From positions 1-64,000 of the forward strand of contig JAOABQ010000005.1 of NCBI GenBank assembly GCA_026418275.1: a stretch of 64,000 bases of DNA, read 5' to 3'. Under the pieces are notes generated by a model that worked only from the letters and a program-made list of their open reading frames with translations, had not been told where the DNA came from and did no database searches. The position numbers and the translations under genes were made by a program. Of the stretch, positions 1-7,117 are shown piece by piece (position 1 is the first letter of the stretch; each line of letters opens with the position of its first letter). Origin of the DNA: Clostridia bacterium (GTDB lineage Bacteria; Bacillota; Clostridia; Acetivibrionales; DSM-2933).

Positions 1-250
1 TACATCAGAAAACTGATGCACTGATACATTATAAAGGATTATTGCTAATGGCTCACTTGTCCGAAACAGTGGCTCACTCAGAACCAGAAGGATGGCTCAC
101 TTTGACCGGACAGGCGGCTCAAAATGGGCCAAATTACTCAACACGGTAATGTTCCATTATTCAAATCACGATGAAATGCATATTCAGAGAAATAATAATA
201 CTATTTTAATGCAAAATGGGTACATTTTTGACCCCAGTCTTTCTATGTGA
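1..250. mobile_element. Probable IS21-like element end (remnant)
   Basis: No gene is visible here. The motif GGCTCACTT recurs three times (near 48, 70 and 92) and is followed by two variants of CAAAATGGG (near 119 and 212) with similar flanks. Staggered repeats of this kind are typical of the ends of IS21-family elements. The transposase genes would lie left of the window, so this is a tentative call from the repeat pattern alone. The stretch up to the first gene otherwise holds only a possible promoter. Confidence 0.35.
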
Positions 251-347
251 ATATGATCATAATCAGCTATTTTGGAGCATTTTACAAATTCAGAGCATAC
301 ACGATAAAAACAAATTTTAGGATTATTGTAATTTTAAATTTACACAG

Positions 348-376
348 TTGCGTTTTTTACATAATTTATATATAAT
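348..376 (+). promoter_or_regulatory. Possible SigA promoter for the secreted gene pair
   Basis: TTGCGT and TATAAT are separated by 17 nt. The -10 box is perfect and the -35 box matches only at TTG. The start codon lies about 140 nt downstream, so the mRNA would have a moderately long 5' leader. Confidence 0.4.
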
Positions 377-514
377 ATTTGTATACCGGTATAAAATTAA
401 TATTATTCCAAATTATCAACATACTGTATTGGACCCAAACCTGTATCTCATCTCTTTTTTAACAACAACTTTTATGATTTCAAACGATGACAATTAAATA
501 AGGAGGTTTATACT

Positions 515-1204
515 ATGAAGCACACTAAAAAACTTTCATGTATTATTTTGAGCTTTTTCATTGTATCTTTCACTTTTAACACGTGTTTCGCAGGTTCATG
601 GAGCAATTATGCAGTAAGTCTTCTCTATAATAAAGATAACGTAAGGGGCCTAAAAGGAGATTTCAAAATACCCTCTATTAATGCACAGTGGTCAAACACT
701 TACAAATGGAACTTTATCACTTTCGAGGAATGGATTCCAGTTAACGGCTCTTCCGGAGATTGGTTTGAAATCGGATATATGGACGGTTCCATAAATAATT
801 CGGGAACCTATTATAAAGGTTGTTTTAAGGCAAAAATGATGAATGGTGTGTATGTCGAAGCCAAGCTTAACAATACTGTATATACCGGCTCAAGGTATAC
901 ATTTACTATTGTTGATCAATATGCCCAAAATCTTTGGGAAATATATATAGGATCAACGTATCTCGGCAGCTTTGCCGATACAGTCGGCCCAGCTACAGGG
1001 CGGACTTATGAACAAGGCTATGAAACAAACATAGAACCGGGCAGTCCTTACCCTATAACAGGAAGTACCGATATTACCAACCAGTCCTACAGGGTAAATG
1101 GAACCTGGTGTTTATGGGGTAACAGCGGAAGCTATATGAATACTTGTCCTTATGTTAATGCAGTATATAATTTCAACAATTCTTCTACGTTTACACAACA
1201 ATAA
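515..1204 (+). CDS. Secreted protein of unknown function
   Basis: This encodes 229 residues, with a clear signal peptide (KKLSC start, hydrophobic core, cleavage likely after CFAG near residue 27). The start is supported by AAGGAGG 8 nt upstream. The mature part is rich in Trp, Tyr, Gly and Asn, as in an extracellular beta-sheet protein. The order of a SWSNYAV segment, a GDFKIPS segment and a FEEWIPV segment faintly recalls the eqolisin/neprosin beta-sandwich group. I cannot identify the catalytic residues, so this is only a hint. It is followed after 21 nt by another exported protein on the same strand, and a terminator lies beyond that, so the two form a bicistron and may act together outside the cell. 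Confidence 0.75.
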   Translation: MKHTKKLSCIILSFFIVSFTFNTCFAGSWSNYAVSLLYNKDNVRGLKGDFKIPSINAQWSNTYKWNFITFEEWIPVNGSSGDWFEIGYMDGSINNSGTYYKGCFKAKMMNGVYVEAKLNNTVYTGSRYTFTIVDQYAQNLWEIYIGSTYLGSFADTVGPATGRTYEQGYETNIEPGSPYPITGSTDITNQSYRVNGTWCLWGNSGSYMNTCPYVNAVYNFNNSSTFTQQ

Positions 1205-1225
1205 AATACGAAAGGAGGAAACTAC

Positions 1226-1792
1226 ATGTCAACAAAAAAAATAATATTTACCATCTCACTTATCACCATTATAATATGTTTATCTATTGGATTTATCTCA
1301 ATTACAAAAGCTAATGATAATTCTTCCAAACAACCAGCCCGTTTTGATGAACTTTCAAAAAAAATCGAAGGTTTTGAAAAAAGGGCTGAACAAAACCAGG
1401 TTAAAAATGTTGAAAAGGTTGAGATTAAATATCCCGGCAATATCAATAAAAAGATTAAAAAACTTGAGGAAATGGAAGGCTATATAAAAGATGAAGCCCT
1501 GGAGAATGGTGCAAAGTATATCAAAAAAGAGTTATTGACATATAAAGAATTTATTAATAACTATACTGAAATGGACCTTGACCCCAGCATTGAAAAGGAC
1601 AGGTATATCTATGTGACAACGTGCCACTATCCTGCCGGATATCAGCATAAAAGAGGATTTGTTGAAAATGCAATATCGGTACAATACTACGATGCCGAAA
1701 CAGGTGAATTTTTCGGGTGTTCCCTAAAATCATTGAATAAAGGTGGAAATAAGATTTCCAGAAAGCCTTCAGCCTCTGCACAATCATTCTAA
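1226..1792 (+). CDS. Exported or membrane-anchored protein, unknown function
   Basis: This encodes 188 residues. An N-terminal hydrophobic segment (residues 7-27) may be a signal peptide or anchor. It is followed by a charged, Lys/Glu-rich helical stretch (about 35-105) that could be coiled coil, and a C-terminal part with a YYDAETGEFFG segment. A strong GAAAGGAGG site precedes the ATG. It lies 21 nt after the preceding secreted gene and before an intrinsic terminator, so it is the second gene of that operon. I do not recognise the family. The C-terminal YDAETGEF pattern resembles the short beta repeats of PepSY-like secreted proteins, but that is weak. Confidence 0.7.
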   Translation: MSTKKIIFTISLITIIICLSIGFISITKANDNSSKQPARFDELSKKIEGFEKRAEQNQVKNVEKVEIKYPGNINKKIKKLEEMEGYIKDEALENGAKYIKKELLTYKEFINNYTEMDLDPSIEKDRYIYVTTCHYPAGYQHKRGFVENAISVQYYDAETGEFFGCSLKSLNKGGNKISRKPSASAQSF

Positions 1793-1828
1793 TATTTTCG
1801 CATAATACATAAGGGTACTAAGTACTAA

Positions 1829-1862
1829 AAACCTCTACCGAAACGGGTAGAGGTTTTTTTAT
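1829..1862 (+). terminator. Intrinsic terminator of the secreted gene pair
   Basis: ACCTCTACC and GGGTAGAGGT form a stem around a short CGAAAC loop, followed by seven T. It ends the two-gene plus-strand operon. From here to the tRNA (1863-2057) I see only a weak hairpin around AGTCAGTC/GACTGACT-like arms near 1937-1965 and no gene. Confidence 0.85.
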
Positions 1863-2057
1863 AGAGGCTCCATCCAATTTTGAACCGGAGAATAAAGGTA
1901 GTGCAGACCTATAGCTTGCTACTTGCCTATGGCACCTATACAACAGTCAGTCTATCTTCAGACAGGCTGACTATATTTGTAGTGCGGGTTACGCCATTTG
2001 AACACACGGCTTACACTTTGGCAATGCAGCACTCTATAACTGTATTAAATCCGTATA

Positions 2058-2133
2058 GGGTGCCTAGAGCCGGAATCGAACCAGCGACACGAGGATTTTT
2101 ATTCCTCTGCTCTACCGACTGAGCTATCTGGGC
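2058..2133 (-). tRNA. Degenerate tRNA-Phe (anticodon AAA), probably pseudo
   Basis: Read on the minus strand, the sequence has all four tRNA arms: D-arm GCTCAGTCGGTAGAGC, anticodon stem GAGGA/TCCTC and T-arm with GGTTCGATTCC. It closely resembles bacterial tRNA-Phe, but with several lesions. The anticodon loop reads ATAAAAA instead of the usual CTGAAAA, changing C32 to A and the GAA anticodon to AAA. The acceptor stem has a C4:A69 mismatch. The encoded 3' end is CCC rather than CCA. The T-arm is intact. It is therefore either a decaying gene copy or an odd AAA-anticodon tRNA. The body is 2061-2133; 2058-2060 is where CCA would be. Confidence 0.7.
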
Positions 2134-2226
2134 AAATTGATAACCGGGAGTTCCGGACTGCTTAGATTCCAGCTTACCAAAAATGCTTCTAAAACATTGA
2201 AACCTAAGGAAATAGAACATTCAACG

Positions 2227-3837
2227 TCAATCATCTTCTTTGAGCACACTTATTAATTGACAAAATAGGGCTTTAATATATGCTTTTTCAGTACACTTTT
2301 TTCCATCCACATAAAAATGATTAGAAAATTTTACAATGGAAATATTGCTGGTCTCTTGATTTCGAGTCTGTTCATTTCCAGCGTACTTATCCATTTCTTT
2401 CATCGATATTTTGATATCGATATCATTAACGTAATCTATGCAATTAAGATTTTTTTCATTTCCTGAAGAATATCTATAATCTATAAGAATAACATCTGGA
2501 TCATGCAAGTAATTGATGGCCTCCAACACTTTTTTTGCTCCTATTTCATGCTCTGAAACAGAATCAAAACCCAAAAGCTTTCCCCATATAGAATTAGATA
2601 TGACAACAGCAGAATAACCTTCCTTCTGGAAAAGTGTTTTCAGTTGGTACATCAATTGAAAGCAACTTACAGATACATCATGCAAAACAGCTATTATAGG
2701 GACTTCTAATTTCTTGAGATTTTCACAAAAAGTGAAGAAATTTTGATCATAGGAAGTACTCCATATTTTAGTATTTTCATATGCTAAGAAGCATCTCTTT
2801 TTAATAAATATGGAATGGTGATCAACATAAACAATATTTTTTGAATACTTATCCAAATATTTTATGAGCTTTTCTATATCCTTTTTTTCATTTTGAATTC
2901 TATCACTATTTTCCATAACAACCAATGTATCTGCAACTTCTGCGCCATGGTGCTCGGGTATCAGATAGTGATCTATGCAATCTGGCATTTCATGAATACT
3001 ACAGGAACTGAATGTAACAATATCTTCAGTTTTAAAAGAAAAAGGGAACTTTTGATTTGGTTCCATTCCAAAATTGAAAACAACTGCTTTTTCTATCCAA
3101 CTAAAGTCCCTATATAGATAAGGTAAGTTAAGTACTGCTTTACCAGGTTTTGTAGCCTTCCAAAGTTTCTCCCTAACGGCTTCAAGAGTTAGCTTGGAAT
3201 AACGCTTTAACAGCTTTGCTACCTCAGCAGTAATCAAGGGTGCTGCAAAGCTGTTGCAGGAGGCTGTAGCAATTGTTTCTCCCAAATGATTGATTAATTC
3301 ATGCCTTCCATTTGCACTGATTTCAATACCATCTATTGAATATGGATGATATAAATATTTCCTACCCATATCGCCATCACGAATGCACTTCACACCAATA
3401 ACCGTAGATAGCGACGCTGGGTAGGTAAATACGTTCCGGTTATTGCAGGCTGCCACGATGATAAGCCCTTTTTGATAGGCCTGGCCAACAACTCTTTGAA
3501 TCTCATCAAAGTCTCTAAAGTGAATGGTGCCTAAGCTTAGATTCACAAGGGTAATTCCTTGTTCTACACACCATTGGATTGCCTTGATAAGCTGTCCGTT
3601 CATGCTCCGCTTTGTATCGTCACTGAGTATTTTTACACTGGTAAGCTGCACCTTTGGTGCGTACTTTTTAATAATTGCAGCGCAGGTGGTACCATGACTC
3701 ATTTCATAGGGATCATATGCTTTTCTTTGTTTGATTTTGAGGTCAGGAGTTATTTCGATGTTTTGGACCAAGGGACCCGTATTAAAGAGTTTCTCATTGA
3801 TGCCATCGTCGATTATGGCAATGCGTACTTTATTCAT
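2227..3837 (-). CDS. S8 (subtilisin-like) protease fused to TIGR04066-like domain, RiPP operon
   Basis: The N-terminal half is a subtilisin-fold serine protease with all catalytic elements: Asp in AIIDDGIN (about residue 11), His in SHGTTCA (about 48), the oxyanion Asn in AACNNRN and Ser in CNSFAAP (about 197). There is no signal peptide, so it is presumably cytoplasmic and a good candidate for leader-peptide removal. The C-terminal 250 residues look like a second copy of the protein encoded two genes upstream: VPIIAVLHD against VPVVFVVGI, FQKEGYSAV against FLKEGYKVG, and DPDVILIDY against KPDVIIIGV. The ATG at 3837 overlaps the stop of the preceding gene (TGATG), implying translational coupling. 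An in-frame GTG one codon earlier (3840) is an alternative. It is the last gene of the RiPP operon. Confidence 0.88.
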   Translation of the reverse strand: MNKVRIAIIDDGINEKLFNTGPLVQNIEITPDLKIKQRKAYDPYEMSHGTTCAAIIKKYAPKVQLTSVKILSDDTKRSMNGQLIKAIQWCVEQGITLVNLSLGTIHFRDFDEIQRVVGQAYQKGLIIVAACNNRNVFTYPASLSTVIGVKCIRDGDMGRKYLYHPYSIDGIEISANGRHELINHLGETIATASCNSFAAPLITAEVAKLLKRYSKLTLEAVREKLWKATKPGKAVLNLPYLYRDFSWIEKAVVFNFGMEPNQKFPFSFKTEDIVTFSSCSIHEMPDCIDHYLIPEHHGAEVADTLVVMENSDRIQNEKKDIEKLIKYLDKYSKNIVYVDHHSIFIKKRCFLAYENTKIWSTSYDQNFFTFCENLKKLEVPIIAVLHDVSVSCFQLMYQLKTLFQKEGYSAVVISNSIWGKLLGFDSVSEHEIGAKKVLEAINYLHDPDVILIDYRYSSGNEKNLNCIDYVNDIDIKISMKEMDKYAGNEQTRNQETSNISIVKFSNHFYVDGKKCTEKAYIKALFCQLISVLKEDD

Positions 3838-4106
3838 CACGCAGATTCCTTTATACTCAATTGTTTATCAATCATATCCGCAATATTGTTGATGGTATTA
3901 AATCTTCCTTCAACAATTTCATCTTGAGGGATATTAATATTAAATTCTTTTTCAATATCAAAAAATAAGTATATTAAATCCCTAGGTGCCAAATTAAAAA
4001 ATGATCCCAGCAAAGCCCTGTCAAAATCCTCTTGGCTGCATTTAGATAGGTTCATTTCAAATCGATTGAAAAAAATAGACTTAAGCTTTTCAACAGTATC
4101 AGACAT
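3837..4106 (-). CDS. Peptide maturation system acyl-carrier-related protein
   Basis: This encodes 89 residues from an ATG preceded by AAGGAGAGG; the longer upstream frame (to 4142) has no ribosome site. The size, helical pattern and the FFDIEKEFNI segment resemble acyl carrier proteins. The usual DSL serine motif for phosphopantetheine is not recognisable; the equivalent region reads LAPRDLIYLFF. It matches the family I remember as TIGR04069 (acyl-carrier-related protein of clostridial peptide maturation systems). It probably serves as a binding or adaptor protein for the peptide rather than as a thioester carrier, which is inference. It sits between the TIGR04066-type gene and the S8 protease, with its stop codon overlapping the latter's start. 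Confidence 0.82.
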   Translation of the reverse strand: MSDTVEKLKSIFFNRFEMNLSKCSQEDFDRALLGSFFNLAPRDLIYLFFDIEKEFNINIPQDEIVEGRFNTINNIADMIDKQLSIKESA

Positions 4107-4119
4107 AGTTATCCTCTCC

Positions 4120-5241
4120 TTAAAATGAATTGACTTCACCATAATCGGCGAGTTGTCCCAAGATATAATTCCCTAACGCATCGGAACTTTGCTTGTTCAA
4201 GACATTAAACACAGGCGTCTTCAAGCCCGAAAGACTCTTAATTTTTTTATCAACACCCGCTGAATCCAATGTGAAATAGTTCATGACCTTTTCAAGCTTT
4301 GAGCTTTGCCAATCCAGCAAAGTATTGGAAAGATTGAAGCAGGTAGGCGCAAATCCCAGCTTATAACGAATGGATTGGGACAGCACTTCAAAATATTCAG
4401 GCTTATAATCCTCAAAGGAAGTACTGACGACAGCAACATCAGGAACAACTGCTTGAGAAATTTCATAAGCCAGAACCCCAAACTTACAGGTAAAAACCTT
4501 GTTGATAGGCATTGTTCCGCCCGGTACGCCTATAATTATCACATCCGGCTTATCCTTTACTTCAATTCTTTTTATATAATGATTGAAGTGAACAATTTTT
4601 TGGGATTCAGTCAGATTGCTATCAAATAGTTGATGCGGAAAAGAGTAAAAATCCATTAGCTCACAATAATTTTTTGTACCTATCTGACCTACTTTATACC
4701 CTTCTTTTAAAAACTTTTCCCTTAAAGCCAATTGAATTTCAAACTTGTGGGTTCTTTCAGTTATCCCCACCACAAAAACAACAGGTACATTTATATCGTA
4801 TATTTCCTCAATGTTATGTGGCAGAATTTTATGTTCACTGCTTTCACATAAACTCCTAAAGGTAGTTCCCTTTTCTTCGCATTTTTTTGATAACTCTTTG
4901 ATGACCTCTGAATCTAAGGGAAGACATGAGATCAAATTCTTATTTGCTTCAATGGTTTTTAATAACCTGGGATAGATACTTCGATTAAAATCAAGGGGTA
5001 CTTCCGTTTGAGCAAAAAAGACCGTATCACAAGCTTCCAAAGCCTTTTCAAAATTGCTGGTTATTTTCATCCCTATTTCAGGGCCACCATCAGTGCAGCA
5101 AGCATCCTTTCCATTCGTTCCCCATCCATTGGGAGCAGCGACCGCTGCGATGTCATAATGGGTTACAAGATTTTTGTGCCTCAAAAGCGGCGTAGTTTCC
5201 AAGTCAAATGGGTAGATTAACATTTTTTCTTTTTTATTCAC
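4120..5241 (-). CDS. Peptide maturation system protein, TIGR04066 family
   Basis: This encodes 373 residues from a GTG start with AAAGGAGGG 5 nt upstream. It matches the family I recall as TIGR04066, always found with Cys-rich clostridial peptide precursors. Visible elements are an N-terminal IYPFDLETTPLL segment, a central alpha/beta domain starting VPVVFVVGITERT, and VIIIGVPGGTMP with a glycine-rich turn that could bind a nucleotide or phosphate. Biochemical activity is unknown. No signal peptide or membrane segment is seen. It lies 22 nt after the radical SAM gene and 13 nt before the ACP-like gene. A related domain is fused to the S8 protease downstream, so the two may form a heteromeric maturation complex. 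Confidence 0.85.
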   Translation of the reverse strand: MNKKEKMLIYPFDLETTPLLRHKNLVTHYDIAAVAAPNGWGTNGKDACCTDGGPEIGMKITSNFEKALEACDTVFFAQTEVPLDFNRSIYPRLLKTIEANKNLISCLPLDSEVIKELSKKCEEKGTTFRSLCESSEHKILPHNIEEIYDINVPVVFVVGITERTHKFEIQLALREKFLKEGYKVGQIGTKNYCELMDFYSFPHQLFDSNLTESQKIVHFNHYIKRIEVKDKPDVIIIGVPGGTMPINKVFTCKFGVLAYEISQAVVPDVAVVSTSFEDYKPEYFEVLSQSIRYKLGFAPTCFNLSNTLLDWQSSKLEKVMNYFTLDSAGVDKKIKSLSGLKTPVFNVLNKQSSDALGNYILGQLADYGEVNSF

Positions 5242-5263
5242 AAAATCCCTCCTTTACAAAGTC

Positions 5264-6688
5264 CTAAGCCCAAAGGTTTTTATCAAATTGGTATCCAAAC
5301 TCTTTTAAAGTGCAGAAATCTTTAAATAAGCCCTCAACGTCTCTCAACATATTTTTGCATCCCCGCAGCTTTATTCCGGCATCCAGACTGTGAAGATTGT
5401 CCGCATAGACTGCGCATAAGGTACAGTAATTTATAGCCCAGCAGTTTTTGCATTGCTTTTCTGTAACTTTCCCGACGTTTAATAAATCTCTACATTTTTT
5501 TATATCGAATCCGCTATCTAAATTCCCAATTTTCATCGTTTCTGAAGACTCACTAACTTTTTCACAAGGTAAAAAGTTACCGTTCACATCTACAAAAAGG
5601 CGGTGAGCACCTGGTACACATGGGCCACTATGATGGGCTTTTTCAGGGAGTGACTGAGTCGCAGTTCTACTATCAAACATATATCTTGTCAAGTGATTAA
5701 AATAGCTCACTACAAGAGGAGAAACATGTTGATAATCCAGGCGGTTAAGCTTGCTTAACAGAAGTTTAAATTCTTCATATTTCCTTTCCAGGATATGTGT
5801 TTCGTTATACATAACCTCTTTATCCGTATAAACATTACTTACTGCGTTCACTATTTTTTGAGAGTTCTTTACGGTATCACAGCTTGCAAAAAACTGTTGG
5901 ATACAGTTAAAGTTACTTTCGGTATCCAACACAACACTAAACAATATTTTTTCATAGAACTCGGGAAATTCAGTCCGGATCATCTCCATCTTATTCATGA
6001 TGGTATCGAATGTACTGCATTCACTTTTGGCATATTTCCTATTTTTATCATGAACCTCCTTAGGTCCATCAAGACTGATTAGCAAATGAAGGCTGCGCTT
6101 TGATAAAAAGTCTATAATTTCCTTATCTAGCAGTGTACCATTGGTTGTCATACTAAATACCAATTCTTTTCCTTCGACATTGATTTCCATATACTCTATA
6201 CACTGCTTTATTAAGTTAAATTCAAGCAGTGGTTCTCCGCCGTAAAAAGCCAGTGTGATCCTTTTCGAATCCTTTGAGCGGCTGATAAAAAAATCCATTG
6301 CGGCTTTTGCCGTATCAAAATTCATTTTTTTGTTTTCATGACCTCTGTTTACATAGCTGCCTGAGTAGGTACAATACTCACACCGGAAATTACACTGCTG
6401 GGTCACCTGCAATGTCAGCATTTCCATTTTGTTTTCATAAAAATATTCAAGGTGCTCATCTAATGGATGACTGATTTCCTTTACAGGATTTTTTAAAAGA
6501 AATCCTTTGCTAACCAAATGATCTATACTCTCTGCGATCTCATCATCCATATCCTTGGATTGGGTACCTTTTTGAAGATACTGGTACACTTTTTGGTTTA
6601 TATCTATCATTCTATTGGTATTTACATCAAATATATAATACCTTCCGGGTGTTTTAAAAAGATGTATGTGAGGTTTTTCATTTATCAT
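5264..6688 (-). CDS. ccpM: Radical SAM/SPASM Cys-rich peptide maturase
   Basis: This encodes 474 residues. Residues 1-80 look like a peptide-recognition (RRE-like) domain. The radical SAM cluster is C99xxxC103xxC106 in the QQCNFRCEYC segment, followed by the FYGGEPLLE motif. The C-terminus carries a SPASM-type Cys set: CVPGAHRLFVD, LPCEKV, and CKNCWAINYCTLC near 425-437. This would bind extra 4Fe-4S clusters. The family is the clostridial Cys-rich peptide maturase CcpM (TIGR04068 in memory). SPASM enzymes of this kind typically install thioether or other Cys-linked crosslinks, and the precursor two positions upstream has seven Cys. The ATG is supported by AAGGAGAGG. Confidence 0.92.
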   Translation of the reverse strand: MINEKPHIHLFKTPGRYYIFDVNTNRMIDINQKVYQYLQKGTQSKDMDDEIAESIDHLVSKGFLLKNPVKEISHPLDEHLEYFYENKMEMLTLQVTQQCNFRCEYCTYSGSYVNRGHENKKMNFDTAKAAMDFFISRSKDSKRITLAFYGGEPLLEFNLIKQCIEYMEINVEGKELVFSMTTNGTLLDKEIIDFLSKRSLHLLISLDGPKEVHDKNRKYAKSECSTFDTIMNKMEMIRTEFPEFYEKILFSVVLDTESNFNCIQQFFASCDTVKNSQKIVNAVSNVYTDKEVMYNETHILERKYEEFKLLLSKLNRLDYQHVSPLVVSYFNHLTRYMFDSRTATQSLPEKAHHSGPCVPGAHRLFVDVNGNFLPCEKVSESSETMKIGNLDSGFDIKKCRDLLNVGKVTEKQCKNCWAINYCTLCAVYADNLHSLDAGIKLRGCKNMLRDVEGLFKDFCTLKEFGYQFDKNLWA

Positions 6689-6721
6689 ACGAAGCCTCTC
6701 CTTGTATCATAATGTTTAAGT

Positions 6722-6756
6722 AAAGCGTAGGGAGCAGTTATTGCTCCCTACGCTTT
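6722..6756 (-). terminator. 15-bp hairpin between precursor and maturase genes
   Basis: AAAGCGTAGGGAGCA and its exact complement flank a 5-nt loop, giving a perfect 15-bp stem directly after the precursor stop. It has no good U-tract on the minus strand. It is therefore more likely a partial terminator or mRNA-stabilising stem that raises precursor over enzyme expression. Confidence 0.65.
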
Positions 6757-6767
6757 CAGTACAGCAT

Positions 6768-6968
6768 TTATACATATGCCACTGCTACATAATTACCTAC
6801 AGAGTTAGCTGAAGAACTCCCCATTGATGAACTCATGCCGCTATTTACAGATGGACTTCCTGCACATGCGGAAGTGCAAGAGCATGCACAACACCCTCTA
6901 AGAATCAAACAAGCATATGCTTCTACAGTTTCTCTTTCAACATTCATTTTCTTTCCAAGTTTTTTCAT
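6768..6968 (-). CDS. Cys-rich RiPP precursor (Clo7bot/CLI_3235 type)
   Basis: This encodes 66 residues from the ATG that follows GAAAGGAG by 8 nt; the frame continues 6 codons upstream without a ribosome site. The leader is MKKLGKKMNVERETVEAY, characteristic of the clostridial CLI_3235/Clo7bot family. The core begins near residue 20 with seven Cys inside 17 residues (CLILRGCCACSCTSACAG), followed by a Ser/Gly/Asn-rich tail ending NYVAVAYV. It is the likely substrate of the radical SAM enzyme just downstream and cargo of the ABC exporter just upstream. The short Ser-rich tail distinguishes it from other members I remember. Bioactivity (bacteriocin or signal) is unknown. Confidence 0.9.
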   Translation of the reverse strand: MKKLGKKMNVERETVEAYACLILRGCCACSCTSACAGSPSVNSGMSSSMGSSSANSVGNYVAVAYV

Positions 6969-7117
6969 AATAATTTCTCCTTTCATTTTTCAAATTAAAT
7001 TTTTTAATTACTTTGAAAGCTCGCGATTTCTTCCAAAGACTATTTATTTGAATCCCTTCGCCTCGAGGTAATTTCACAAAAGGGAAGCAAATACATCCAA
7101 TTGCTTACTTAACGGTT

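Noticed and set aside
1880-2122. 80-codon open frame on the plus strand
   Set aside because: It is the antisense of the tRNA-Phe-like sequence plus low-complexity flanks.
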